NCBI RefSeq assembly: GCF_914271435.1
Contig: NZ_CAJZAI010000004.1
Span: 62,001 to 126,000 of the forward strand
Reading direction: 5' to 3'
DNA: 64,000 bases
Source: Cupriavidus laharis
GTDB taxonomy: Bacteria; Pseudomonadota; Gammaproteobacteria; Burkholderiales; Burkholderiaceae
A model generated the notes under the pieces. It searched no databases, was not told the origin of the DNA, and was given only the letters and a program-made list of their open reading frames with translations. Made by a program: the position numbers and the translations under genes. Positions 46,766 through 57,875 of this stretch are shown piece by piece. Each line of letters begins with the position of its first letter. The stretch's first letter is position 1.

Positions 46766-48289
46766 TTACAGCGCAGCGACCGGAATCTTGCCGATCTTGG
46801 CCTGCCATTCCGCCGGGCCGGTCTTGTGCACCGAGGTGCCTTCGCTGTCCACGGCAACCGTCACCGGCATGTCCTTGACGTCGAACTCGTAGATGGCTTC
46901 CATGCCGAGATCTTCGAAGCCGACCACCTTGGCTTCCTTGATCGCCTTGGCCACGAGGTAAGCGGCGCCGCCCACGGCCATCAGGTAGGCCGACTTGTGC
47001 TTCTTGATGGCCTCGATGGCTGCCGGACCGCGCTCGGCCTTGCCGATCATCGAGATCAGGCCGGTTTCGGCCAGCATCATCTCGGTGAACTTGTCCATGC
47101 GCGTGGCGGTGGTGGGGCCAGCCGGGCCGACGGCCTCGTCGCGCACGGGGTCAACCGGGCCGACGTAGTAGATCACGCGGTTCTTGAAGTCCACCGGCAG
47201 TTTCTCGCCCTTGGCCAGCATGTCGGCGATGCGCTTGTGCGCGGCGTCGCGGCCGGTCAGCATCTTGCCGTTGAGCAGCAGGGTCTGGCCCGGCTTCCAC
47301 GAGGCGACTTCTTCCGGCGTCAGCGTGTTCAGGTCGACGCGCTTGGACGTTTCAGTGTTCGGTGCCCATTCGACCTTCGGCCATTGCGACAGGTCCGGCG
47401 CTTCCAGCTTGGCCGGGCCACTGCCGTCCAGCGTGAAGTGCGCGTGGCGGGTAGCGGCGCAGTTCGGGATCATCGCGACCGGCTTGGACGCGGCGTGCGT
47501 CGGGCAGGCCATGATCTTGACGTCCAGCACGGTGGCCAGGCCGCCCAGGCCCTGCGCGCCGATGCCCAGCGCGTTGACCTTCTCGTACAGCTCGACACGC
47601 AGTTCCTCGATCCAGTCCTTCGGGCCGCGGGCGATGATTTCCTGGATGTCGATCGACTCCATCAGCGATTCCTTGGCCATGACCATGGCCTTCTCGGCGG
47701 TGCCGCCGATGCCGATGCCCAGCATGCCCGGCGGGCACCAGCCGGCGCCCATGGTCGGCACGGTCTTCAGCACCCAGTCGACGATGGAGTCGGACGGGTT
47801 CAGCATCACGAACTTGGACTTGTTCTCCGAGCCGCCGCCCTTGGCTGCGACCTGGATGTCCACGGTGTTGCCCGGCACGATCTCGTAGTGGATCACGGCC
47901 GGGGTGTTGTCCTTGGTGTTCTTGCGGGCGCCTTCGGGAGGGCTGACGATCGAGGCGCGCAGCACGTTGTCCGGATGGGTGTAGCCGCGGCGCACGCCCT
48001 CGTTGATCATGTCCGTCAGGCTCATGGTGGCGCCGTCCCAGCGCACATCCATGCCGACCTTGACGAAGACCGTGACGATGCCGGTGTCCTGGCAGATCGG
48101 GCGCTTGCCCTCGGCGCACATGCGGCTGTTGGTCAGGATCTGCGCAATCGCATCCTTGGCGGCGGGACTCTGCTCCAGCTCATAGGCGCGGCCCAGGCTG
48201 GTGATGTAGTCCATCGGATGGTAGTAGCTGATGTACTGCAGGGAGTCTGCGACGCTCTGGATGAGGTCTTCTTGCTTGATGACGGTCAT
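46766..48289 (-). CDS. fumA: Class I fumarate hydratase (iron-sulfur)
   Basis: Interconverts fumarate and malate with a [4Fe-4S] cluster. It is 507 residues, combining the alpha (N-terminal) and beta (C-terminal) domains in one chain. Cluster cysteines are in ICQDTGIV, GWCPPGMLG and PNCAATRHAH; the C-terminal domain has VGPVDPVRDEAVGPAGPTTA. The ATG at 48289 (MTVIKQEDLI) was chosen over an upstream frame to 48334. Expression and activity should depend on iron, which fits a nearby Fur-controlled region, though no Fur box is seen here. Confidence 0.95.
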   Translation of the reverse strand: MTVIKQEDLIQSVADSLQYISYYHPMDYITSLGRAYELEQSPAAKDAIAQILTNSRMCAEGKRPICQDTGIVTVFVKVGMDVRWDGATMSLTDMINEGVRRGYTHPDNVLRASIVSPPEGARKNTKDNTPAVIHYEIVPGNTVDIQVAAKGGGSENKSKFVMLNPSDSIVDWVLKTVPTMGAGWCPPGMLGIGIGGTAEKAMVMAKESLMESIDIQEIIARGPKDWIEELRVELYEKVNALGIGAQGLGGLATVLDVKIMACPTHAASKPVAMIPNCAATRHAHFTLDGSGPAKLEAPDLSQWPKVEWAPNTETSKRVDLNTLTPEEVASWKPGQTLLLNGKMLTGRDAAHKRIADMLAKGEKLPVDFKNRVIYYVGPVDPVRDEAVGPAGPTTATRMDKFTEMMLAETGLISMIGKAERGPAAIEAIKKHKSAYLMAVGGAAYLVAKAIKEAKVVGFEDLGMEAIYEFDVKDMPVTVAVDSEGTSVHKTGPAEWQAKIGKIPVAAL

Positions 48290-48426
48290 TTTGTGGGGGG
48301 TGGCAGCGGTGAAACACAGCCCGAAATCATACACTGAGCCGGGGCGCTTTGCCCGCCTGCATACAGCCGTCTACAGTCCTCTGCATGCATTCTGCGCCAC
48401 ATGCTGGCATTGGCAGCATTGCAAAT

Positions 48427-48452
48427 GAAAAACCGCGGCGCAAGGCCGCGGT
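48427..48452 (-). terminator. Rho-independent terminator of the UPF0114 gene
   Basis: On the minus strand ACCGCGGC / GCCGCGGT with a 5-nt loop, followed by TTTTTC. It lies 29 bp past the stop at 48482. Confidence 0.88.
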
Positions 48453-48481
48453 GCGGGGTGAAGCCAACGCTATCCGTTGTC

Positions 48482-49021
48482 CTAGTGTGATTCTGGCTTC
48501 GCATGGGCGCCGGCCGGGTGGGAGACCATGCGGTCCACCCAGGCCATCGCCAGCGCCGACAGCAGGAAAGCCAGGTGGATGGCCACCTGCCACATGATGG
48601 TGTGAGTCGATCGCTGTTCGGCATCAATGAAGGTCTTGAGCAGGTGGATCGACGAGATGCCGATCAGCGCCATCGACAGCTTGACCTTGAGCACGCCGGC
48701 GTTGACGTGGTCAAGCCATTCCGGCTCGTCGGGATGGTTGTCGATGCCAAGGCGCGAGACGAAGGTTTCGTAGCCGCCCACGATCACCATGATCAGCAGG
48801 TTGGAGATCATCACCACGTCGATCAGGCCCAGCACCACCAGCATGATCTTGTTCTCGTCGTATTCGGTCACGTGCGACAGCAGGTGCCACACCTCGACCA
48901 TGAAGTGATAGACGTAGACGCCTTGCGCGATGATCAGGCCGAGGTACAGCGGCAACTGGAGCCAGCGCGAGGCAAAGATGAGGCGGGGGATGGGGCGGAT
49001 CTGGGATTGGGCCATGGGCAA
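48482..49021 (-). CDS. UPF0114 (YqhA-type) membrane protein
   Basis: 179-residue inner-membrane protein with about four hydrophobic segments, beginning [20 protein letters not shown] and including [17 protein letters not shown], the UPF0114 signature. Function is unknown in the family. The ATG at 49021 is shown; MAQSQ two codons in is equally possible. It has its own terminator and so is probably expressed alone, upstream of the fumarase gene on the same strand. Confidence 0.88.
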   Translation of the reverse strand: MPMAQSQIRPIPRLIFASRWLQLPLYLGLIIAQGVYVYHFMVEVWHLLSHVTEYDENKIMLVVLGLIDVVMISNLLIMVIVGGYETFVSRLGIDNHPDEPEWLDHVNAGVLKVKLSMALIGISSIHLLKTFIDAEQRSTHTIMWQVAIHLAFLLSALAMAWVDRMVSHPAGAHAKPESH

Positions 49022-49119
49022 TCAGGTGGATAGGTCTGGATTACCAGACAATCGAAATGGGGTTGGATTGTACCTTGACCATGTTGCATGCTGTGATCGC
49101 CGTCACCTCCTGAAACGCT

Positions 49120-50028
49120 TCAGGCGGCGTCACGTAATGCCCGGCGGCCTATCGGCCCCGGCCAGCTGGCCAGCACGATGCCGCCCAGCACGCAGGCCAG
49201 CGCCACGGCGTGCGGCCAGCCTGGCGTCTCGCCCAGGAAGATGATGCCGTAGGCGGCAGCCGCCACCGGCAGCACCGAGGTGAACACCCCCGCCAGCTGG
49301 GCCGGCACATGCCGGATGCCCTTCATCCATAGCCAGAACGAGAACACGCTGGCGGACAGCGCGTACCACAGCAGCATGAGCCAGGTTTGAGCGGGCACGC
49401 CGGAGGCGTCGAAATTCATCAACGGGATCACGCCCAGCGGCAGCATCAGCAGGCCGCCAATCAGGTGCGTGTAGGCGCAGATTTCGATGGCCGCCAGGGT
49501 CTGCGTGAGGCGGCGCGACAGGATGACATAGATCGATTCGCAGACCACGGCGCCGAGGATCATCAGGTTGCCGAGCAGTGCCTGGCCGCCGGCGCCACCG
49601 CCATGCGATCCGCCGCGCGCCACATTCAGCACCGCCACGCCGGCTACCGCCAGCAGTACCGAGGCCATCGTCCGGCGCGACAGCCGTTCGCGCAGCCACA
49701 GCCAGGACAGGATGGCAACCGTGGCGGGAATGGTGCTGGTGATGACGCCTGCGGCCATCGCGCTGGTCAGGCGCACGCCGTTGAGCATCAGCAGCGTGAA
49801 CAGGAAGGTGCCGAAGAATGCCTGCAGGAACAGGTTGCGCCATTCCGCGCGCGAGACCTGGCGCATGCGGGACGGCCGGTACCACGGTGCCAGGCAGACG
49901 ATGGCAATGACAAAGCGCAGCAGCGCGAACAGCAGCACCGGCACGTGCGCGATGATCGATTTGCCCAGGCCGACATTGCTGCCGACCAGCGCCATCGAGG
50001 CAATCAGGAAGAAGGGATAGATGGACAC
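49120..50028 (-). CDS. EamA/DMT-family transporter
   Basis: Predicted drug/metabolite transporter of 302 residues with ten membrane segments in two EamA repeats (FLIASMALVGSNVGLGKSII in the first; WLMLLWYALSASVFSFWLW in the second). Substrate is unknown. A GTG at 50028 (MSIYPFFLIASM) lies about 8 nt after GAGG. A further GTG at 50052 is possible. A frame from 50148 can be excluded if the TATAAT at 50147-50152 is the promoter, because it would lie upstream of transcription. Confidence 0.85.
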   Translation of the reverse strand: MSIYPFFLIASMALVGSNVGLGKSIIAHVPVLLFALLRFVIAIVCLAPWYRPSRMRQVSRAEWRNLFLQAFFGTFLFTLLMLNGVRLTSAMAAGVITSTIPATVAILSWLWLRERLSRRTMASVLLAVAGVAVLNVARGGSHGGGAGGQALLGNLMILGAVVCESIYVILSRRLTQTLAAIEICAYTHLIGGLLMLPLGVIPLMNFDASGVPAQTWLMLLWYALSASVFSFWLWMKGIRHVPAQLAGVFTSVLPVAAAAYGIIFLGETPGWPHAVALACVLGGIVLASWPGPIGRRALRDAA

Positions 50029-50332
50029 GGATACTGCCTCGGACGTGAGCACCCAGCCCCTTGTGCGGGCATGGTGCGGGCATTCCGCAAGCGCCGGGAC
50101 TGGATACGCCGGAGGCGCTCGGACGCCGGAATATCGAGCCCGGGGCATTATAGCTGTGCTAGCCTAATGAAGAAGGCTGCACATTCTTTGTCACGGCCTC
50201 CGGCCTGCTGGTTTGCTGCTTTGCAGCAAGATCCGACGGCGCATCAGCAGTGCGGGGAGCGTCAGGTTTAAGTAAGGCGCCGGGCGTAATTTGGCAGCCA
50301 AGCCGTTCAGTCAAAAATCAGGAGACACGCCT
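50029..50332. other. Divergent intergenic region between the EamA gene and acs
   Basis: About 300 bp without a gene. On the left is a candidate minus-strand promoter with a TATAAT box. For acs no good sigma-70 promoter is visible; TGG-TTTGCTGCT-TTGC near 50209 resembles a sigma-54 site, but its spacing is one base too long. Confidence 0.55.
50147..50152 (-). promoter_or_regulatory. -10 box for the EamA transporter gene
   Basis: Minus-strand TATAAT; a poor -35 (CTTCTT) lies 17 bp upstream. The start of transcription would be near 50140, leaving a leader of about 110 nt before the GTG at 50028. Confidence 0.5.
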
Positions 50333-52315
<1,983 letters not shown>

Positions 52316-52345
52316 CCGGACCATCCGGCAACGCCTTGCCCGACA

Positions 52346-52380
52346 GAACCCGCCGCCGCGTCCAGCGCGCCGGCGGGTTC
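52346..52380 (+). terminator. Hairpin between acs and the symporter gene
   Basis: GAACCCGCCG / CGGCGGGTTC stem with a 15-nt loop, followed by TTCACCTT. It lies 31 bp after acs and may limit readthrough into the symporter gene. Confidence 0.55.
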
Positions 52381-52417
52381 TTCACCTTAATCGTCCCCAA
52401 CTGCCCGACCGCCGCCT

Positions 52418-54469
52418 ATGCCCGACCCCCAGTCGCGTTTCCGCCGCCGGCTGATGCTGTACTACGGCCTGTTCACGCTGGGTTTGTTCGGCTTCGTCGG
52501 CATGATGGGGCTGCTCGAGAAATCCAATGCCGATGCACTGTGGCTCGGTTATGTCTTTCTCTTCGTCACGATAGCGATCTACGCCTGCATCGGCCTGATC
52601 TGCCGTACGTCAGACCTCAACGAATACTACGTGGCCGCGCGACGTGTGCCGGCCATGTTCAACGGCATGGCGATCGCTGCCGACTGGATGAGCGCTGCGT
52701 CGTTCATTGGCCTGGCGGGCATCCTGTTCGCGTCCGGCTACGAAGGGCTGGCGTATGTGATGGGGTGGACCGGAGGCTATTGCCTGGTGGCGTTCCTGCT
52801 CGCGCCGTACCTGCGCAAGTACGGCGGCTACACCATTCCCGATTTCCTGGCAGCGCGCTACGGTAATGGCAAACCGGGCGGCAACCTGCCCGTGCGCGCC
52901 ATCGCGGTACTGGCGGCGTCGCTGTGTTCGTTCGTCTACCTGGTCGCGCAGATCCAGGGCGTGGGCCTGGTGGTTACGCGCTTTATTGGCGTGGAATTCG
53001 CGGTCGGCATCTTCTTCGGACTCGCCGGCATCCTGGTTTGCTCGTTCCTGGGCGGTATGCGCGCCGTGACATGGACCCAGGTGGCGCAGTACATCATGAT
53101 GATCGTTGCCTTCCTGGTCACGGTCTCGATGATCGCCTGGAAGCACCATCATGAAGTGGTGCCGCAGCTAAGCTACGGCCCGCTGCTGTCGCAGCTGGAC
53201 CAGCGCGAGCGGCAGCTCGAACGCGAGCCAGCGGAACTGGCCGTGCGCGAGTTCTACCAGCAGCAGGCCATCCAGATGCAGGATCGCATCGCGCGGCTGC
53301 CCGAGTCCTTCGCCGAAGAGCGCGATGCCCTCGACGCGCGCCTGCGCGACCTGCGCGCGCGCAATGCTCCGCTGCGAGAAATCAAGGCACTGGAACGCGA
53401 ACGGATCGAATTCCCGGCCGATGCGGCCGCCGCGCAGCAGCAATGGAACCAGATGCGCGAAGATGCGCTCGCGCGCAGCCAGCCTTCCACGCCCTCCACC
53501 GAGCCTTATCCGTCGGCGTCCGAGCAGGAGCGCGGCACCAAGCGGCTGAATTTCGTGCTGCTGGTGTTCTGCCTGATGGTGGGCACTGCCAGCCTGCCGC
53601 ATATCCTCACGCGCCTGTACACCACGCCTTCGGTGAAGGAAACGCGTAACTCCGTGGCGTGGGCCGTGTTCTGCATCGCTTTGCTGTACGTATCAGCCCC
53701 CACGTTGGCGGCGCTGGTCAAGTACGAGTTCTTCCAGCACGTGGTCGGCACGCCTTACGCCGAACTGCCGCAATGGGTCGTGCAGTGGCGCAAGGTGGAT
53801 CCACCCGTATTCGCGCTGCGCGACGTCAATGGCGACGGCATCGTGCAGTGGGCCGAAATCCTGCTTCAGCCTGACATGATTGTGCTGGCGGCGCCCGAGA
53901 TTGCCGGGCTGCCCTACGTGATATCCGGGCTGATCGCCGCCGGCGCGCTGGCGGCGGCGCTGTCTACTGCGGACGGCCTGTTGCTGACCATCGCCAACGC
54001 GCTGTCGCACGATGTCTTCTATCACATGGTCGACCGCCAGGCGAGCCACCAGCGGCGCGTCACTACCGCCAAGATCGTGCTGCTTGGCGTGGCGCTGTTC
54101 GCGTCGTATGTCACGTCCCTGCGTCCCGGCAATATCCTGTTCCTGGTTGGGGCCGCTTTCTCGTTGGCAGCCTCAAGCTTCTTCCCGGTGCTGGTGCTGG
54201 GCATCTTCTGGCGCCGCACCACGGCCGCCGGCGCGGTGGCAGGCATGGCAGCCGGGCTTGGCATCTCCGTCTACTACATCTTTGTCAACTATCCGTTCTT
54301 CACACGGATGACAGGGATTTTCGGCGACAGGTGGTTCGGCGTTGATCCGATCGCGTCGGGCGCTTTCGGCGTCCCGGCGGGCTTCGCCGCGGCCATCCTT
54401 GTGAGCCTGGTCACGCCACGGAACGCGCCCGTGATCGATCGCCTGGTGAGCTACTTGCGAAAGGGGTAG
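52418..54469 (+). CDS. Sodium:solute symporter, ActP/VC_2705-like
   Basis: 683-residue inner-membrane protein of the solute:sodium symporter family. Many membrane segments are seen, with SSS signatures ADWMSAASFIGLAGILFA, TIPDFLAARYG and GLAAALSTADGLLLTIANAL. Between about residues 250 and 365 there is a long hydrophilic, charged, coiled-coil-like insert. At 469-480 the sequence DVNGDGIVQWAE matches an EF-hand calcium loop pattern. The VC_2705 subgroup is related to acetate permease ActP, and the gene follows acs, so acetate or another short carboxylate is a likely substrate. The small DUF4212 partner often found with this subgroup is not seen. Confidence 0.88.
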   Translation: MPDPQSRFRRRLMLYYGLFTLGLFGFVGMMGLLEKSNADALWLGYVFLFVTIAIYACIGLICRTSDLNEYYVAARRVPAMFNGMAIAADWMSAASFIGLAGILFASGYEGLAYVMGWTGGYCLVAFLLAPYLRKYGGYTIPDFLAARYGNGKPGGNLPVRAIAVLAASLCSFVYLVAQIQGVGLVVTRFIGVEFAVGIFFGLAGILVCSFLGGMRAVTWTQVAQYIMMIVAFLVTVSMIAWKHHHEVVPQLSYGPLLSQLDQRERQLEREPAELAVREFYQQQAIQMQDRIARLPESFAEERDALDARLRDLRARNAPLREIKALERERIEFPADAAAAQQQWNQMREDALARSQPSTPSTEPYPSASEQERGTKRLNFVLLVFCLMVGTASLPHILTRLYTTPSVKETRNSVAWAVFCIALLYVSAPTLAALVKYEFFQHVVGTPYAELPQWVVQWRKVDPPVFALRDVNGDGIVQWAEILLQPDMIVLAAPEIAGLPYVISGLIAAGALAAALSTADGLLLTIANALSHDVFYHMVDRQASHQRRVTTAKIVLLGVALFASYVTSLRPGNILFLVGAAFSLAASSFFPVLVLGIFWRRTTAAGAVAGMAAGLGISVYYIFVNYPFFTRMTGIFGDRWFGVDPIASGAFGVPAGFAAAILVSLVTPRNAPVIDRLVSYLRKG

Positions 54470-54489
54470 GGCGCGCGCTCACGAAACGC

Positions 54490-54517
54490 TGGACTCGGCA
54501 TTGGGGTCTGCTATAAT
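54490..54517 (+). promoter_or_regulatory. Promoter of tRNA-Ser
   Basis: Extended -10 TGCTATAAT (TATAAT at 54512-54517) with a -35-like TGGACT (54490-54495), spacer 16 bp. The tRNA starts 12 bp after the -10 box. Confidence 0.7.
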
Positions 54518-54529
54518 CGCGGACTTCCC

Positions 54530-54620
54530 GGAGAGATGGATGAGTGGTTTAAGTCGCACGCCTGGAAAGCGTGTATAGGTTAATAGCCTATCGGGGGTTC
54601 GAATCCCCCTCTCTCCGCCA
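54530..54620 (+). tRNA. tRNA-Ser (GGA)
   Basis: 91 nt with encoded CCA. Acceptor GGAGAGA/TCTCTCC-type pairing, anticodon loop CTGGAAA with anticodon GGA, and a long variable arm (GTATAGGTTAATAGCCTAT) typical of serine. Confidence 0.97.
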
Positions 54621-54630
54621 GATTCAATAC

Positions 54631-54660
54631 CAAAGGCCCCGATGCGAATCGGGGCCTTTG
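54631..54660 (+). terminator. Terminator after tRNA-Ser
   Basis: CAAAGGCCCCGAT / ATCGGGGCCTTTG, perfect 13-bp stem, 4-nt loop, then TCATTT. It lies 10 bp after the tRNA. Confidence 0.85.
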
Positions 54661-54812
54661 TCATTTGAAGCAACGCATCACGCCGCAGCGTGCCAACGCA
54701 TGTTGCTTGCCACAGGTTGCCGAGCCAGCCATGGGTCCTTATGCACCAATTGCATAGGTTTCTCCCCTTACCCGTGAAAGAATCGGACATCCCCTCCCAA
54801 CGCACCCGCACC

Positions 54813-55661
54813 ATGTCCGACCCCACCGTCTACCTCAACGGCGAACTGACCCCCTTGTCCGAAGCCCGCATCCCTGTGCTGGATCGCGGTTTCATCTTCG
54901 GCGACGGTATTTACGAAGTCATCCCAATCTACAACGGCAAGCCGTTCCGCGGCGCCCAGCATCTGGCACGCCTCGCGCGTAGCCTTGCGGCCATCGGTAT
55001 CCCCGATCCGCACAGCGAGTCCGAATGGCTGGCGCTGATCGCGCGTGTGGTGGAGGCGAACGGTCTGTCCGACCAGATGGTGTATATCCAGGTCACCCGC
55101 GGCGTGGCGCGGCGCGCGCACGCATTTCCCAAGGAGGTCACGCCGACGGTGCTGATCATGACCAACCCGATGGTGCTGCCGTCGGCAGAGGCCGTGGCTC
55201 AGGGCGTGGCATGCGTAACGATGGAGGATCGCCGCTGGCTCAATTGCCAGATCAAGTCGACGTCGCTGCTGGGCAATGTGCTGGCTGCGCAATACGCTGC
55301 CGAGCATGGTGTGACCGAGGCTATCCAGTTCCGCGACGGCTGGCTCACGGAGGCCTCGTCGTCCAATGTCTGGGTGGTGCGCAAGGGCCGGGTGTCGGCG
55401 CCGCCCAAGGACAACCTGATCCTGGAAGGCATTCGCTACGGCCTGATGGAAGAGCTCTGCGCGTCGCTCGATATCTCGCTGGAAGCGCGTCGCATCGCGC
55501 GTGAGGAGGTCTTCAGTGCCGATGAAGTGCTGCTGTCTTCGGCAAGCAAGGAGCTGCTGCCAGTGGTGTCGATTGACGGGCAGGCCATTGGCACTGGCGC
55601 GCCGGGCCCGGTATTCCGCAAGCTCTACGACGCCTACCAGGCCGCAAAGGCGGCGCTTTGA
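54813..55661 (+). CDS. Class IV PLP aminotransferase, D-amino-acid-transaminase-like
   Basis: 282-residue fold-type IV PLP enzyme. The catalytic Lys is in LNCQIKSTSLLGNVLA; the phosphate-binding region is EAIQFRDGWLTEASSSNVWV; and the N-terminus VYLNGELTPLSEARIPVLDR is typical of D-alanine transaminase. It may supply D-amino acids or act on branched-chain keto acids; sequence favours the former. The ATG at 54813 was chosen; an upstream frame from 54690 runs back into the region after the tRNA terminator. Confidence 0.87.
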   Translation: MSDPTVYLNGELTPLSEARIPVLDRGFIFGDGIYEVIPIYNGKPFRGAQHLARLARSLAAIGIPDPHSESEWLALIARVVEANGLSDQMVYIQVTRGVARRAHAFPKEVTPTVLIMTNPMVLPSAEAVAQGVACVTMEDRRWLNCQIKSTSLLGNVLAAQYAAEHGVTEAIQFRDGWLTEASSSNVWVVRKGRVSAPPKDNLILEGIRYGLMEELCASLDISLEARRIAREEVFSADEVLLSSASKELLPVVSIDGQAIGTGAPGPVFRKLYDAYQAAKAAL

Positions 55662-55716
55662 GAGTCGGGGCAGGCCCGTGCTAGCATGACTGCCAGACCG
55701 CTTCCGGGAGATTGCC

Positions 55717-55992
55717 ATGGCCAAGCGCGAGCGCGGCCCGCGCGCCTTGCAGGACGAGGTGAGCCGGCGAGTGCAGCAGATCGACGAAATCGGCGAGGAC
55801 GGCGCCAGGATCCGCGTGCCGATGCCTGAGCCTCACCCGCGCGATGCGCGCGGGCGGAACTGGGATATGAAGGGCTTCGGCAAGGCTACCGGTTACGAGG
55901 CCAGCATCCGCGCCGTGGTCGACAAGGTGCGCGACGAGTTCGATCTGTCGGACGCCATCGAGAACCGGGCGCCCAATCCCTTCGGCGACTGA
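55717..55992 (+). CDS. Small hydrophilic hypothetical protein
   Basis: 91-residue, highly charged protein with no membrane segment or recognised motif. It starts MAKRERGPRALQDEVSRRV and ends RAPNPFGD. A GGGAG sequence lies about 10 nt before the ATG. It lies 55 bp after the aminotransferase gene, in the same direction, and converges on the yfi operon. Codon use looks like a real gene. Function is unknown. Confidence 0.6.
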   Translation: MAKRERGPRALQDEVSRRVQQIDEIGEDGARIRVPMPEPHPRDARGRNWDMKGFGKATGYEASIRAVVDKVRDEFDLSDAIENRAPNPFGD

Positions 55993-56046
55993 GCAAATCC
56001 GTTCCGCCAATTGAGCTGGCCATAGGCCGCGACACATCCGGTCTGG

Positions 56047-56604
56047 CTATTCCACCGTCACCACGATGGAAGCGCGCCGGTTCTCTGCTCGGCCGGCGGC
56101 GGTGCGGTTGTCTGCCACCGGCTGGCGCTTGCCCATTCCGCGTACCTCGATGTTCCGGCGTTCGAAACCGGCGGTGACCAGCACCCTGGCCACCGCTTCC
56201 GCGCGCCGCAGGGAAAGCCGCTGGTTGTATTCCGCCGTGCCGATGTCATCGGTGTGGCCATCCACGCGCACGTGGTCGATGCCGACACCGGTCAGCGCGT
56301 GGGCAAGGCGAAAAATGCCGGCGATGCGGTCCCGGGGGATTACGTCTTCGTCAAAGCCGAAAAGGATTTTCTCCGACCGGCCGAGTTCCCAGCCCATATC
56401 CGTCAGCGTAAAGCCTTCCTGCTGGAGTACCGCCACCTGTTCCGGCGTCAGGCCCCGTGGCGGGGGCGTGGTGCGGCAGCCCGACAGCGCCGCAGCCATC
56501 GCTACCAGTACCGCCAGCAACACGGTCGCCGCCAGCCCGCGTCTATCCGACGGGCTGGCATGCGGCAACTGGCTTGCCGTAGCGGATCGGTGGGCAGGCG
56601 TCAT
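56047..56604 (-). CDS. yfiB: OmpA-family lipoprotein, YfiB
   Basis: 185-residue outer-membrane lipoprotein with an OmpA peptidoglycan-binding domain. The lipobox ALSGC ends at Cys43 after a basic, hydrophobic leader. The OmpA core is DGHTDDIGTAEYNQRLSLRR, with a conserved Asp and Arg for diaminopimelate binding. It overlaps the diguanylate cyclase gene by 4 bp and is the last of yfiR-yfiN-yfiB. In Pseudomonas, YfiB titrates YfiR away from YfiN under envelope stress, which switches on cyclic-di-GMP synthesis. The same role is inferred here. Confidence 0.9.
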   Translation of the reverse strand: MTPAHRSATASQLPHASPSDRRGLAATVLLAVLVAMAAALSGCRTTPPPRGLTPEQVAVLQQEGFTLTDMGWELGRSEKILFGFDEDVIPRDRIAGIFRLAHALTGVGIDHVRVDGHTDDIGTAEYNQRLSLRRAEAVARVLVTAGFERRNIEVRGMGKRQPVADNRTAAGRAENRRASIVVTVE

Positions 56605-57875
56605 GGCTGGTCCCGGCTGGCCTCCAGGCGTGGCTCGGCACTCTGCCAGGTCCCGCCAGATCGGCGCTTGGCGCCGTACATGGCCGCATCGGCCGCATGC
56701 AATAGCCCCTGGCTGCCCAGCGCATGCACCGGAAACACGGCTATGCCAATGCTAAGCGAAGCCGTGATGCGGGTGCCATCGGGCAAATGGATAGGCTCGG
56801 GGATCCGTTGCAGGACCTGCTCGGCGATCTGGATGGCGTCCGCCGGTGCGCGCAAGGAGGTGGTAAGCACGGCGAATTCGTCGCCGCCCAGGCGGGCGAC
56901 CACATCGCCTTCGCGTACGCTTGCACGGATGCGCTGCGCGAGGGCTGCCAGCACGGTATCGCCCGCGGCATGCCCGAAGCGGTCGTTGATGCCCTTGAAG
57001 TCATCGCTGTCGAGATAGAGCAGGGCCGCATAGGCGGCGCTGGCAGCCGCAGTGCGTACCGCAAGTTCCAGGACTTCCTCGAAGGCGGGGCGGTTGAGCA
57101 GGCCGGTCAGCGCGTCGTGGCTGGCGCGATGCGCCAGCGAGCGGTTCTCGTGCTGCATCTGGTTCTGCCAGGTTTCCAGCTCATCGAGCAGGCCGTTGAA
57201 GTCGTCGCCGAGCGCATTCAGTTCCTCGATGCGGGCCGGCGGCGTGCGCTGGGCAAAGTCGCGCTCCGAACGTACGGCGTGGGCCACGCGCATCAGGTCG
57301 CGCAGCGGTTCGACGATCTGCACCAGCATGCGGCTCGACATGTAGTGTGCGCTGACGGCGGTAAGCAGCAGGCAGGCGAGCAGGCCCAGCCCGCCCTGCA
57401 GCACGAAGTACAGAAGATTGGACGGGTCGCCGGTCATGCGCAGGGTGCCGACCGGTTGGGCGTCATGCAGGATCGGCTGTTCGATCACGCCGGTGCCGAG
57501 GAATTCCCCGATCGCGTACCGCAAGCCGTCGCGGCGTTCGTGGCCGGGGCGCTGCCATTCCGCCAGGACGCGGTTGTCGAGATCCAGCACGGTGGCGCGG
57601 GAAACGTCTTCGGAGGCGGCAATCAGGGCCAGCGTCTCGCCGGTGGCAGCCTTGTCGTGGAATACCACGGGTGCCTCGAGCGTATAGGCAATCGAGCGCG
57701 CCACCAGGCGCAGGTTGTGGTCCGCATAGACCCGCAGTGCCGTGAGGCCCAGCGCGGTGAGCGAGAGCCCTGCCATGCAGACGGCCAGCAGCGCCACGCC
57801 GAGGTGGATGCGGCGCAGCGCGCTGTAGAGGGTAGGGCGTTGCCGGCCATTGGCAGGCCTTGATCCGGGCTTCAT
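56601..57875 (-). CDS. yfiN: Membrane diguanylate cyclase, YfiN/TpbB
   Basis: 424-residue inner-membrane diguanylate cyclase. A first membrane segment (about 27-50) is followed by a periplasmic sensor domain, a second membrane segment near 155-175 (GGLGLLACLLLTAVSAHYM), a HAMP-like linker and a C-terminal GGDEF domain with RLGGDEFAVL (GGDEF 330-334). No EAL domain is present. It overlaps yfiR and yfiB by 4 bp each, the overlapping order of the Pseudomonas yfiBNR system. Control through periplasmic YfiR is expected. Confidence 0.92.
   Translation of the reverse strand: MKPGSRPANGRQRPTLYSALRRIHLGVALLAVCMAGLSLTALGLTALRVYADHNLRLVARSIAYTLEAPVVFHDKAATGETLALIAASEDVSRATVLDLDNRVLAEWQRPGHERRDGLRYAIGEFLGTGVIEQPILHDAQPVGTLRMTGDPSNLLYFVLQGGLGLLACLLLTAVSAHYMSSRMLVQIVEPLRDLMRVAHAVRSERDFAQRTPPARIEELNALGDDFNGLLDELETWQNQMQHENRSLAHRASHDALTGLLNRPAFEEVLELAVRTAAASAAYAALLYLDSDDFKGINDRFGHAAGDTVLAALAQRIRASVREGDVVARLGGDEFAVLTTSLRAPADAIQIAEQVLQRIPEPIHLPDGTRITASLSIGIAVFPVHALGSQGLLHAADAAMYGAKRRSGGTWQSAEPRLEASRDQP

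Noticed and set aside
50209..50225. Sigma-54-like site upstream of acs
   Set aside because: The GG and GC elements are one base too far apart for sigma-54 binding.
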